This document shows, in pieces, positions 10,829-22,252 of a stretch of 64,000 bases of DNA. The translations under genes were made by a program, and so were the position numbers. The stretch is taken from positions 2,160,501 through 2,224,500 of the forward strand of contig JAWNZC010000285.1 of assembly GCA_035771165.1 (NCBI GenBank), written 5' to 3'. The first letter of the stretch is position 1, and every line of letters begins with the position of its first letter. Source of the stretch: Paragorgia papillata (taxonomy: Eukaryota; Cnidaria; Anthozoa; Scleralcyonacea; Coralliidae). The notes below the pieces were generated by a model. It was not told the origin of the DNA. It saw only the letters and a list, made by a program, of their open reading frames with translations, and did no database searches.

Positions 10829-11286
10829 CTAGTAGGTTAATGCGAATTGTTAAAGGAAACTGAACAAAACATGATGTGTTGGAGATTACAAACAGATTTA
10901 TTTTATATCATTAGCATGCAAAGTAACTTTAACTACAAATATAGGTTGACCAAACTTACTGAAACTAGGTAAAATGTTTCACAAAAATTAGTTATTTGGT
11001 GGCTTTAAATGCCTAATGGCACAGTCAATGGCCTTCCGACATGAAGCCCATGATTTCTTCTTGTCCTCCACACCGTATTTTCTGAATATGGCATCCTTTA
11101 TGACATCCATACATCTTTGTCCAGTGACCGTTTCCCTTTTACTCCTGCACAGTTGCTACCATGCAGCTCATGCCTAGCAAATAACTTGAATGTAGGGTTT
11201 TTACCATAGTTGCACATGGAAGAACTTTCCTTGAACGTTTCCTCAAAAACTGCACTTCATGAACAAGTAACAATTCGTTGTTGAGA

Positions 11287-11745
11287 TGAAACAGAAGAGG
11301 TGGTGGAAAATGGAACAGGAGAGGTGGTGGATAATGGAACAGGAGAGGTGGTGGATAATGCAACAGGAGAGGTGGTGGAAAATGGAACAGGAGAGGTGGT
11401 GGAAAATGGAACAGAAGAGGTGGTGGGAAATGAAACAGAAGAGGTGGTGGAAAATGGAACAGGAGAGGTGGTGGATAATGGAACAGGAGAGGTGGTGGAT
11501 AATGGAACAGGAGAGGTGGTGGATAATGGAACAGGAGAGGTGGTGGATAATGGAACAGGAGAGGTGGTGGATAATGGAACAGGAGAGGTGGTGGAAAATG
11601 GAACAGGAGAGGTGGTGGATAATGGAGCAGAAGTGGTGGTGGAAAAAGGATCAGGAGAAATGGACAATGGAACAGGAGAGTTGGTGGATAATGGATCAGG
11701 AGGGGTGGTGGAAAATGAATCAGGAGAGATGGAAAATGGGATATG
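11287..11745. repeat. 24-bp minisatellite inside the BEN-gene exon
   Basis: About 19 copies of a 24-bp unit like GGAGAGGTGGTGGATAATGG. On the minus strand it encodes an 8-residue repeat of the type SPVPLSTT in the frame of the BEN gene; the other frames are also open, which is only a by-product of a unit divisible by three. Confidence 0.85.
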
Positions 11746-12232
11746 AGGGATGGAGAATGGGATATGGTCATCGTCATCTTCATTGTTAAATTCTCTTGGT
11801 TGTGGAGTAGATGGTATTAACAATGATATAACATGCTCCATCGTTTGATTTAACATATTTAGAAAATCTTTCCAATCACATGCTGGAACTGATGCCTCGG
11901 TAATTTTTTCACCTGCTCATTGTAGGTCTGTCTGGGTTGCAACCTCTTTCCCTTCTCCTTTTATAAAATTGTCAAGTAGCTTTTGAACTTTCACTTGTTC
12001 AGAAGCATCTAAAAACTTTAGTGAACCTGGTTTATTGCTGGCATTCGGTGGTGGCAGCGAATGCAAGGATGAACAGTATTCAGCAGTCGGTTCTATCTCT
12101 TCTTCAATTGAAATAATCTAGAAGTTAAATCAGGGGAAAAAATAGGATATCAATGTTTATTTGTGGTAATAATATTGGTGGTGACATTCAAATCTTTTGT
12201 TTCCGGAGGGACGCTTAAATGTGAAGGCAATG

Positions 12233-12362
12233 GCCTTTGTGGCCCAGTCGGTTAGGGTGCTGGACTAGTTTCCCAGCCCAGGGTTGTTGGTTCGATTCCC
12301 TCTGAAGGCATGGTAGTTGCATTTTTCGCAACTGGTCCTGGTTTGGTCCTACAATGTATATT
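12233..12362 (+). mobile_element. tRNA-derived SINE
   Basis: The head is tRNA-like, with an A box in GCCCAGTCGGTTAGGGTGC and a B box GGTTCGATTCC. A shared tail follows, GCATTTTTCGCAACTGGTCC. The tail recurs at 37405-37440 behind another tRNA-like head, which makes this a SINE family rather than a functional tRNA gene. Confidence 0.7.
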
Positions 12363-12647
12363 ATTGTAAGTAAATTTTCTGCATCCTCATCAGGAAAATT
12401 GTAGATGTTATTCGGTTTGCGTTCAATTCAACTGGTCTCAGTCAGATCTTATAATAATCGACACTCAAAATATCACCATCATAATTTTCCTTAATTTCAT
12501 ATGTACATACTTGTATACACTTTTTTATTTATTAACTTCTATTTGTAAGCAACATGCAGAACCTTTATATATACTATCTGAATAAATTAACATAATTGCA
12601 AAGAAGAAATATATCGTAAAAGTTCTATATAGAACTAAATATAATAT

Positions 12648-12865
<218 letters not shown>

Positions 12866-12866
<1 letters not shown>

Positions 12867-13307
12867 AGTATAATTTCAGAGGTGAATACAAAGATTTCAG
12901 ACATTTGATTGGTTGATAATGTCTTCATAAATCATTATATTTACCGCACCTGGCAGTGAATATAACATCACAAAATAACATCACTAGAAAGAGGTTTTCG
13001 ACTGTACTGTTGAAGCAAACATATCGTCAAAACTGCTCAAATAACTCAGGAAAAATAGACTTTATACATCGAATAGCTCGGAGATACAACTGTCTAAAGG
13101 TAAGGAAATGTTTTGTGGTAATTATTTTTTAATTTTGGAAGAGTTTTGATCGTAAGCCGTGTTTTTGAAAGTGACTGAGGCGAAGAAAAGATTCAACATT
13201 CAATTTTCAAGATCAAGACAAGATAAATTAATACATTTATAAATGTGTGTTTTAACTTTCTTGGATATTCACCTCCGATAGTCCGAAATTATACTATAAC
13301 AATTATT
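12866..13307. mobile_element. MITE, TATAGTATAATTTC ends, copy 1
   Basis: The left end TATAGTATAATTTCAGAGGT is answered by an inverted copy ending CCGAAATTATACTATAA. The interior shares the GGTAAGGAAATGTTT and CGAAGAAAA blocks with copy 2 at 13583-14090. About 440 bp, non-coding. Confidence 0.65.
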
Positions 13308-13582
13308 CACCTCAAGTAGTACAGTACTTTAAGAAATACATAATGGCTGGCCGTGTTTATATAGCCTGATGCAAACACGAGAATGCAAACACAAAACTTT
13401 CGAATTCTCCCAACTCACTCGAGTGTTTGTATCAGGTTATAAGAATACAGGGCATACATTTTATATTTCTTTTATGAAATAAGAGTAAGAAATGTGCTGT
13501 GACGTCACAACCGTGTTTGCATAGCTTGATATAAAAACATAAGCTGCAACCTATTTTATAAATATATATATATATATATATT

Positions 13583-14090
13583 TAGTAAAATTTCAGAGGT
13601 GATTATTGAATTTCCCGTGTCCTGATTGGACGAACTGAGCCGCTTATCCTGCTATAATCACCTCGCGCGAGGTGAATATACTAGAAATCATACTTCAAAA
13701 GAAGTTTTCCGAGCCACTGGACCTGAAATCAACATTTTGACGGATGGTTTCTAGTTAATGATGCAATCGTTTTCAAATGGCGACAACATTTTTCTGGATA
13801 TAAATCGTCAAAAAACTCAATAGAAAGAGACAGTATTCACCGGAAATCTTTAAAACAGAACTATTTAAAGGTGAGAAAGTGTTTAGTAATATAATTATTT
13901 GTATTTTGTGGTCAGTTTTTATCGTATCACTATGTGTGCTTTAAAAGCGGTCAAGGCGTGAAGAAAATGACTTCGGGCAGTTGAGCAAAATGCTCATTGA
14001 GCATTGTATACATGATAAAACTACCACAGTTAAAGACGTATTTTCAAATTTCTTGGATATAGCTCTCAAGTCTGAAATTTTACTAATATA
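13583..14090. mobile_element. MITE, TTTAGTAAAATTTC ends, copy 2
   Basis: The ends TTTAGTAAAATTTCAGAGGT and its inverted copy bound about 510 bp that aligns loosely with the preceding MITE. A (TA)n tract adjoins on each side. Non-coding. Confidence 0.6.
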
Positions 14091-14203
14091 TATATATATA
14101 TATATATAATATAAGTGAGTTTTGGTTCACGAAATGTTAGAGAGTGCTCAATACCATATATAGATAGAGCAAAATACAAAGCATGAAGTATAGTTACCTT
14201 AAA

Positions 14204-14249
14204 GTCTTCGCTACCAGAGGTTTCACCCTAAACGGGATCATCAGGCGAC
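14204..14249 (-). ncRNA. Hammerhead ribozyme in PLE terminus
   Basis: On the minus strand: GTCGC, CTGATGA, CCC-GTTTA-GGG as stem II, GAAA, stem III ACC-TCT-GGT, cleavage triplet GTA, then GCGAAGAC pairing with GTCGC apart from a two-base bulge. The core is intact. Stem II has a T-T mismatch at its base, so activity may be weak. Confidence 0.65.
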
Positions 14250-14259
14250 TGATCATCAG

Positions 14260-14307
14260 AGTCGCCTGATGATCGCGTTTAGGGTTAAACCTCTGGTAGC
14301 GAAGACT
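14260..14307 (+). ncRNA. Defective hammerhead motif, inverted copy
   Basis: This is the mirror of the preceding motif on the plus strand. The conserved GAAA is preceded by T instead of G (GGGTTAAACC), and stem II is altered to TCGC. Loss of this core G should abolish cleavage. Confidence 0.6.
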
Positions 14308-14949
14308 TTAAGGTAACTATACTTCATGCTTTGTATATATATATTCGATTCCCAAGTCCCAACTGGGAAGATGAGGCACATTAATCATTATTGACGGAAA
14401 GAGTTTTGACGAAAACACATTCTGAGTATTAATACATGTTTATCTTACCTTCTTCGTTTTCGGATTGTCTTTCTCTTTATGAGGTTTACAGCTTAACTTA
14501 GCTCGTTTTGCCTTTGGATTATTCTCCTTATTATTCTCGTTATCACTGCCGTCATCGTGTTCTTTGAACTGCTGGCTTTTTAAGAATTCTCTCTCAAACT
14601 GACTTGGCACAGTGGGGTCGTCTAGATAATAAAATAAATTGGATTTAACGACCAGTTAATTTATAGGCAACAACATCTAAAAATATACAAGCTAAATACT
14701 CTGCATTACCACATATTGTTTTTCACTTTTTCTAATACGTACCATGAAGTTTGATTACGAGTCCTTCGTAATCGATGTTGCCGTAGTCGACAATAACGAC
14801 CGCTCCATCTTGTAGCTTGTTACCATCATCACCAACAATTTTCTTAACTTTCTTGGTGCTGAGAATTGACGTGCTGTTATCTTCTCCAAAATAAACTAAC
14901 ATTCGCTTAGCTGGAGCGCGTGTGGCAGTTCGAAGACTCATTTCAAAAT

Positions 14950-16360
14950 CTCAAAGCTTAAGTCCTGAAAGAGAATAGCTACTTCTGCGTTTTGGAACCA
15001 AGCGACCACGAGAGACAGTCAAATATGAATGAGATAAATATGGAGCACACATCTGATTTTAACACTTATCGTACGGAGGTCATGTTCCAAAAATAGTAAA
15101 TCATTGACAGGTGCCAAACATTGGTGTCCAGTCACTTAGACGGGATGACACGACTGAGCGCTCGCAATTCCCATGTGGGTCATTCGCGGTGTTTAATTGC
15201 CAGATCATGGAGATTTGTTCTACGTTCTACTTTGGCTTTGGCTTTACATGAAATTTTATATTGATCAAAAGCAACAGCTGTCAAAAACGGCGTGCTGGAA
15301 TTGGCACGTGGGCATGTGCCAAATAAATTATGGCCTCCTCCGCAGGCAACTATACTCTGGGTGTTAGACCGTTGGTAGATACTGTACGGTATTAACTTGT
15401 CAAGGAGAATTTTGTTGACCATACACAAATGTCGAAACGATATACAATCTCAGCACGGTGTCGGTGACAATCTCAGACCGCCAGCCCACAAAGTTTCATG
15501 CAACGCCAACGGACGTTTGTTTTTGATTTGAAACCAATCAGTGAGCTATTAAATTGAGATTTATATATTCCAATAAACAATAAAACCTTCAACTATCCTT
15601 AAATCCCATAAAAAAGAACTAACTTTTTCTTCATAATGAGTTCATCCCGGTACAGTAAGCCCGACGTTGCGTTGATATTAGAAAATTTCATCCGGCTTAC
15701 CGAAATCTCGGCACGCGCTGCCGAGATCTCGGTAAGTGGGTGAACACAACGTAAATAAGGGAAATCTACTATAAGGCGAGATCTCGCTAAACGGGCCAGC
15801 CCGCTTACCGAGATCATATGAACACCCCCTCAAATTCCTCGCGTTCACTCCACACAGCACAAGTATTAAACCAATATTCAATAAACAAAATACCTTAACT
15901 GGCTTAAATCGTACGGCCACACCATCGAAACGCAAACCGTATCAAGGCGCTCCGCGTATATATAAGCAACGCAACATGTAGTTATTTGTATGTTAAAAGC
16001 TTTCAGCCACAAAATCGTTGCGTGCAGACAAAGAGTGATTTTAAAAATAGCATTTCCTTTGTTTTGGACTAAAAATTTTAGCCCGGCTAACCTGCCTGAA
16101 TCTTTCCAGCAACCGTAAAAGATCGTTTGAATGAACTTTATCCTGTTGCTAGAGTCAAACAAAGCGAGTTTTGCTTTGGAATGCCAATTTTGGTGTCAGT
16201 CTATCAAGGCTGTGATAAGAGCTTTGTTAAACGAATCATCCCGGCTCTTACTGCATAGTCTTTGCCGTCCGCATTTTCTACGCTATCCACTTTACATGTA
16301 CTGTATGGTCGGAAGAGGTCGGAACCCGAAGCGGTTTGGTCAACCGTAGTTTTTATCTTG
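14950..16360. other. No gene recognised; upstream region of the BEN gene
   Basis: Several ORFs of 70-95 codons exist on the minus strand, but none shows recognisable motifs or consistent splicing. A short hairpin with GAGATCTCGG motifs lies at about 15700-15820. The sequence from 16320 onward belongs to the right end of the Tc1-like element. Confidence 0.4.
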
Positions 16361-16364
16361 CGGT

Positions 16365-16510
16365 TTGACCTGTCGACCGCTACCTCACCGCAACCTCACC
16401 GGTACTCGACCGCCTCCTCACTGCAACCTCACCGCTAATCCACCACAACCTCACCGCTAATCCACCGCTAATCGACCGCAACCTCACCGCTAATCCACCG
16501 CAACCGCACT
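16365..16510. repeat. Right subterminal 11-bp-period array
   Basis: Alternating 11-bp units CAACCTCACCG and CTAATCCACCG occupy this stretch just inside the right terminal repeat. The period equals that at the left end but the sequence differs. Confidence 0.75.
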
Positions 16511-16646
16511 GTTAGGTTACTTGTAGGCAGTACTGTACCACGACCATTGGTAAGCTATTCGAAGTCGACAGAGTCGGAAAAATAGCGTTCAGGATTGGTA
16601 CAATTATCGGCTGAATTCTACTGATACTACCGAACTTGTACGTCAC

Positions 16647-19600
16647 GTGCGAGATATATTCGAGGATCAAACGACGGCGTTTAAGCTTAATCTATCGTTT
16701 TGTTTTGTTTTGCGGAACAATGAAACGGAACAGTTTCAATACCACCATTCTTCAGCCAACAACAACAGGGTCTTCGAGTCACCGTTCCAAATCCGAAATC
16801 TCCACGATTTAGAACAGGTTCGTGCAGCGTTGGAGAATTTAGATATGTTGGAATGGGCTCGGCAACAACGACCCAACTCTAAATGGATCGTTGTCGACGT
16901 AACCAACGCTACGTTCTACATCACTAAACTTCGCGATCACCCTATTGGTAAAAGTACGAAACTCCCGCAGTACGTCTTGGACAACCCAGCCATCGTGTCG
17001 CTAGACTTCAACGAAAATACTGGTTTACCGTACAAAGACAAGTTATGTTTCTTCCGTTGTTTGGCTGTCCATCGGGGATGTCACCCCAATAACCTAGAGA
17101 GAGATACTCAACACCTTTACGAACGCTATGTTGATGCCAATAGTGCTGAGTTTGACGGTGTCACTCTCGACGAACTTCCCAACTTGGAGAAATTATTTGA
17201 ACTAAACATTTATGTGTACGAACTGACCGAGATCTGTGACGAAGACGACAACGAATTTAAAGTTGTGGCCCAACTCGTACAGCGATCCCACCGTTCCTAC
17301 GCCAATACTATGTATCTCAACCTTCACGGTCGTCATTTCAGTTACATAAAAAACTTGGCGATGTATTCCAAATCCTATTGTTGCTCGAAATGCGAGAAAC
17401 TGTGGAAATCTGCGATGGCTGTAAACAGGCACGAGAAAACCTGCGAAGCGGCTGTTCAACATAAGTTTCCTGGTGGTGCCTACAAAGTTCCGCAGACGAT
17501 TTTCCAGCAATTGGTCGACGAAGGTATTACAATTCCTGAGGAACTACAGTACTTCCCTTACCGCGATACGTTTGATTTTGAATGCTACTTCCAAAACCAC
17601 GAGAATCATCCAAGAAACACGGAGAAGCTAACCTGGGAGGCGCAACATGTTCCATTGAGTGTTTCCGTGTGTTCCAACGTGCCTGGCTACGACCAACCAA
17701 AGTGCTTCGTTTCGTCTGCTGACACGTCAGAAATTATCAAGCAATTTGTCGATTATTTGGTGGAGATAAGCGAAGCAAGTTACAGTTTGTTGTTAGAGAA
17801 CTTTGAAGCAGTGTTTGATCAGTTCGACGAACGTTTATTCGATGAAAGTGATTCCAATGACAACGAATCGGACGCAGTAGAGAAAGTTCATCCGTTGGAA
17901 AAGTTAAAAGTTAAGTTGGAAGACTACCTTCACGAACTTCCTGTACTTGGTTTCAACTCAGGGAACTATGATATTAACGCTACAAAGAAATTTCTCTTTC
18001 CTTATCTCGTCAAGAACGAAGTAGTTCGGTTTGTTATTAAGAGGGGTAACAACCACATGTGCCTGAAAACAGAGAACTTAAAATTTTTTGATATTTCCAA
18101 TTACATGGCTCCTGGATTCAGCTACGACGAATACCTTAAAGCATACGAGTGTTCGCAGACCAAAGGTTACTTCCCGTACGAGTGGCTCGACTCCATCGAC
18201 AAACTGAACTTTCCCAGTTTACCGCCACGCGATGCATTTTATTCGTCACTCACACGTAATGGCATCACAGACGAACAGTACGATGATTCTCATCGTGTTT
18301 GGAACGAACAAGGCATGACTACGTTTCGCGACTTCCTTGTATGGTATAACAACCTCGATGTCGTTCCAGCCATAAAAAAGATGAGTTTATTTTGGAAACA
18401 ACGAAACATTGATATTTTCAAAGACGGTGTTAGTGTTCCTGGTTTCACAATGAAGTATTTATTTTCTAATGTTCCAGACACTGACTTTACGTTATTCGGA
18501 GAAAAGGACAAAGACTTATATTATACGATGAAAGATAACATCGTCGGTGGGCCAAGTATTATTTTCAACAGATACCACGAGAAAGACAAGACAAACATAC
18601 GAGAAGTCGAGATGTTAGAGAAAGGTCAAGAGCCTAAGCCTTGTCAGAAAGTGGTCGGATTCGACGCCAACGCATTATACCTCTTGGCCATTATGCAGCC
18701 AATGCCGACGGGTAATTATTCGAGACGGTTGGTTGACGATGGTTTCAAAAATCAAGGTAGTGGTAAAATAGCCATCGAATGGTTGGAGTGGCAAGCCTAC
18801 CAACGTGGGGTCCACATCCGACATGAATACAACAATTCCGAAAAGAGAATTGGTCCACGGCGTCTTCCTGTAGATGGTTTTTGCTCGGAAACTCACACGG
18901 TGTTTCAATTTCAAGGTAATTAGTCATAATTTATTATTCACATGCGCGTAATTAGGTCGTTAATCTATCATTAATTCTTATTGCGTAGGATGTTGGTGAC
19001 ATGGCCATGATTGTTATTTGAATCATGGCAAAGAAATGAACACTCGGCGAGAGAAACCCATGGCTGAACTATTGGAAGAGACGCGAAGAAACAACGAGTA
19101 TATTGTTGGACAGGGCTACAACCTCGTCGAGTGGCGAGTGTGAGTGGCGACAGATGAAACAGACCAACAACGATCTCCAAAGATTCATTGCCACCAGACT
19201 TCGACGACCTTTGGACCGCCTGAAGACCATGACCAAAGAGACCATCCTAGCTGCCGTCAGGAACGAGACATTGTTTGGGTGTGTGGAATGCGACATCCAT
19301 GTTCCAGACCACTTGAAAGAGAGGTTTCAGGAGATGTGCCCCATCTTCAAGAACGTAGAGATCTCTCGAGATGACATTGGTGATTACATGAAGGCCTACG
19401 CTGAAGAGAATAAAATCATGAAACAGCCGCGACGCAGTTTAATCGGTAGTATGGTTGGAAAGAAGATCCTTTTGGCCACACCACTTCTGAAGTGGTACCT
19501 CGAACACGGTTTGGAGGTAACTCACATCTACCAGGTGATCGAGTACACACCTAAGTCGTGTTTCGAATCATTTGGTGACGCTGTGTCGGATGCCCGCCGT

Positions 19601-20404
19601 GCTGGGGATGTCGACCCTTCCAAAGCCATCATCGCCGACACCATGAAGCTCGTTGGAAACTCTTCCTATGGTAAGACCATCACCAACAAAGAACGCCATC
19701 GGCAGGTGACGTTTTGCGACGAAGACGAAGTCCCAGTCTTAATCAATTCACCTTTCTTCAGACAACTCGACGCTATCGACGAGGAGACATACGAGGTTCA
19801 AAGTTGTAAGAAGAAGATTAAGTTAGACTTACCTTCACAAGTAGGACTTTTTGTTTACCAGTATGCAAAACTTTGTATGCTGCAATTTTATTATGATTTT
19901 CTAGATAAGTATCTCGATAGGTCCGATTTTGAGTTCTGCGAAATGGACACAGATAGTGCCTATATTGCTATAAGCAGTGACAATATTGAAAGCCTAATTA
20001 AACCAGATAAGGAATCGGAATATATGGAAGATGAATATAACTGGTTCCCGAGAACTGCTACAGTAGAGCATGCACGTTATGACAAGAGAACGCCAGGATT
20101 ATTTAAGGTTGAGTGGGAAGGAGATGGGATTGTAAGTTTGTGTAGTAAAACGTATTATTGTTTTGGAAGTGGAAAGGATAAATTTAGTTGTAAAGGTGTA
20201 AATAAGAATAATAATGTGATTAACAAAGAGAACTATTTAGATGTTGTTTTAACAAAGCGTAGTGGTCAGGGTGTGAATAGGGAATTTCGCATGCTGAATA
20301 ATGAGATGTGTACATATGTTCAAGTAAAGAACGCTTTTAGTTATTTTTATCCAAAACGTAAAGTTTTAAAGGACAGTGTGTCAACAATTCCTTTAGATAT
20401 ATAA
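16647..20404 (+). pseudogene. Polinton protein-primed-type family-B DNA polymerase
   Basis: Segment 1 (to 18915) contains CFFRCL at residues 134-139, a Cys/His finger at 246-266, Exo I DFE at 310, Exo II FNSGNYD at 436, Exo III YNNLDVV at 567 and motif A GFDANALYLL at 671. The matching remainder resumes at 18989 after a 73-bp GT...AG intron (18916-18988) and includes motif B KLVGNSSYGKT and motif C EMDTDSAY. It would replicate the element. Two lesions lie after the intron: a TGA at 18997-18999 where the family has Trp, and an extra base near 19135. The reading frame is open upstream of 16647 to a stop near 16552, and the true start may lie beyond the Tc1 insertion. Confidence 0.9.
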
Positions 20405-20640
20405 GTGCATGTGTGTAAATATAATACGGGAAATATTTTGTGTGTTTGTAAATAAGAAATTGAAATTATATCTTTTATTAACACTACATGTTGTCAATTT
20501 TCTGGCGTGGCGGTTCAAGGGATTAATGAGGGTCTTTTAGAGCACAGGGGTAGGGGTGGGGGGTCAGAGGGGACAGGGAGTGTATTCAAGCGATAGGGCC
20601 ATAGGGCCACGAAAAAGGCCCCCAGGGCCATATAAAGTAC
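20405..20640. other. Intergenic gap, polymerase to zinc-finger ORF
   Basis: About 235 bp without ORFs. It contains a short G-rich stretch (GGGGTAGGGGTGGGGGGTC at about 20549) and the TATA box noted separately. Polyadenylation signals are not evident beyond AATAAG near 20450. Confidence 0.4.
20629..20635 (+). promoter_or_regulatory. TATA box before the small zinc-finger ORF
   Basis: CATATAAAG lies about 45 bp upstream of the ATG at 20680, in the short gap after the polymerase stop. The context fits a compact viral-type promoter. Confidence 0.4.
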
Positions 20641-20679
20641 TTATTTTTGAGTACCTTTTCAAATCGTTCATTTGTTATC

Positions 20680-20916
20680 ATGCGTCGAAGGCGTAAGGAT
20701 TGTCCTGTCTGTGGCAAGCAAGGTTTGTTAAGATTAGCAAATCATTTATCCAATGTTCATCAACTCTCTTCAAAAGATAGGCAACCGTATTTGATTCGCG
20801 CTAAAGCTTCTCCTATAGATTTAGAAACTTTGTTAAACGAATTACACAGACTTATCCGAAATACTAAGTACACAAAACGGGCACAATGTACGAAGCGGCC
20901 AAAATGGTATAAATAA
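20680..20916 (+). CDS. Small C2H2 zinc-finger protein of the Polinton
   Basis: 78 residues from ATG at 20680, starting MRRRRKDCPVCG. One finger, CPVCGKQGLLRLANHL...H, is followed by a basic C-terminus. Small finger proteins next to the packaging ATPase are common in animal Polintons. In the second Polinton-class element of this window the finger is fused to the ATPase N-terminus (44356), which supports a functional link. The ORF is intact and ends 17 bp before the ATPase ORF. Confidence 0.65.
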   Translation: MRRRRKDCPVCGKQGLLRLANHLSNVHQLSSKDRQPYLIRAKASPIDLETLLNELHRLIRNTKYTKRAQCTKRPKWYK

Positions 20917-20933
20917 GATTTCCCTAGATCGGT

Positions 20934-21235
20934 ATGCTCAGTTTAACTATGTATTCCATACAGCTAACACATCCTTTTGGGCTCTTAATCTCTGGAGGTA
21001 CTAAGACAGGCAAGACAACTTTTGTGAAACAATTCTTAGCTAACGCCCAAATCATGATCGACCCACCTCCGGAAAACGTCGTGTATTTTTATACAGAATA
21101 TCAAGATACATTTTCTGAAATAGAAACCCTAATTCCAGGGATTCCGTTTGTCCAAGGTTTGCCCCAGTCGATGTTGGATAGCATTAACCTCCAAACAAGA
21201 AATATATTTATAATTGATGATATGATGGGAGAAAA
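20934..21235 (+). pseudogene. FtsK/A32-like genome-packaging ATPase, truncated
   Basis: Starts MLSLTMYS. Walker A is GGTKTGKT at residues 21-28, and Walker B is NIFIIDDMM near residue 90. After GEK the frame runs into sequence that is the reverse complement of the integrase C-terminus, so roughly the C-terminal half is missing. In the family this ATPase pumps DNA into the capsid. The break marks an internal deletion joining the ATPase to the oppositely oriented integrase and removing the genes between them. Confidence 0.8.
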
Positions 21236-22077
21236 AGACGCTGAGTCTTCGTCGAACACCTCTTCGGTCCAGTTAGGTAAGTAGCCTTTCTTGAACGTAC
21301 GTCTTGCTTTGCTAATCCGAACTTGGTCACCAATGCTGAATTTATATTTGATGAGTTTGCTGGACTCATCGCCATACAGTTTTTACCATACAGTACTCTC
21401 GTTTTCTCGATTGACATCAGATGGTCTCATCACAATACTACGGTGTCTCGAATGGTTGTAGGAATATACTAATTTTTGTAGTACATCGGTATATTTAAAC
21501 GTATTCTTTGCTGTAAAATATTTCCACATTTTCCCCTTTAAGGTTCGGTTAAATCGTTCAACGATGGATGCCTTGGATCGTTGTGTGTTGTAAAAAATCG
21601 AATATGTTTGTCCTTCAATAACTTTTGAAAACGTTTATTGGTGAATTCTGTTCCTTTATCGGTGTGAAGTTTTTCCGGCTTCCTTCCTTTCTTTGGTATC
21701 TTTTCAAAGGCTTTAACCAGACTCTCTGCAGTCTTTGTTTTTAATGGTTCCACCCACGCAAATTTGGACAGTACATCAATAACAGTTAAAACGTATTTAT
21801 AACCATTATTTGTTTTACTAAGCCAGTCCATAATTACTAGATCCGCCTCCCATTGTTCATCCATCGCTCCAACAATAACACGATTTCGCTTGAAAATATG
21901 TCGTACGGGTTTATGCAAAGTATAGGTATCTTGTTGTCTAAGCCATGTTTTTATCTTGTTTCGGGATATCTGGAATTTTCCGTCACTTTTTACGACACGG
22001 TATAAGGCATCTACGCCGCCAAAACTTGCCGGACGTTTTGGGTTGTAATACAGGTCGTGAAGGTATAGCTCCGCCAT
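21236..22077 (-). pseudogene. Retroviral-type integrase of the Polinton, broken
   Basis: The ORF from ATG 22077 has an N-terminal zinc/helix region, then DEQWEADLVIMDW and YVLTVIDVLSKFAW with the first catalytic Asp, and LHTDKGTEFTNKRFQ with the second. A frameshift near 21592 precedes the glutamate motif (ASIVERFNR, one frame over). A TAA near 21385 interrupts the later part. The chromo/SH3-like tail (FSIGDQVRISKARRTF) remains up to the deletion point. It is the DDE integrase that inserts Polinton DNA with a 6-bp duplication. Confidence 0.85.
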
Positions 22078-22252
22078 CTAATTCGGATGCCTGTATCACA
22101 ATCTTCCCCCCACAGCACGCCGAGATGCAGCGAATCTTTCGAAAAATATTACGAAGGGCTATTTGTGGTAAACCGCCACAGCAAGTCACGTTCACGCAAT
22201 TAAGGTTAGAGGTAAATGAATGAAAAAAGGCAACGACGCAACATATATACAC
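22078..22252 (-). CDS. Possible small cysteine-rich ORF
   Basis: Upstream of the integrase, the minus strand is open in a frame containing KIRCISACCGGKIVIQ. It overlaps the integrase start in a different frame. Short Cys-rich ORFs at this position occur in some animal Polintons, but I have no firm match. It could equally be a non-coding leader. Confidence 0.3.

Larger units (their letters stand above)
14105..14335. mobile_element. Head-to-head PLE termini
   Basis: The PLE terminal block (AAGTGAGTTTTGGTTCACG ... TTAAAGTCTTCGCTACC) is followed after a short spacer by its own inverted copy. Each half holds a hammerhead motif. The first half matches 63026-63165. The outer edges run into TA tracts. 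Confidence 0.75.

Noticed and set aside
11139..11856. Long repetitive ORFs on both strands, including a Gly/Val/Glu repeat on the plus strand
   Set aside because: They come from a 24-bp minisatellite open in most frames. Only the minus-strand frame continuous with the BEN gene was kept, as part of that gene.
12233..12310. Functional tRNA gene
   Set aside because: A and B boxes are present, but the acceptor stem and anticodon arm do not form a normal cloverleaf, and the tail is shared with a second diverged copy, so a SINE is the better call.
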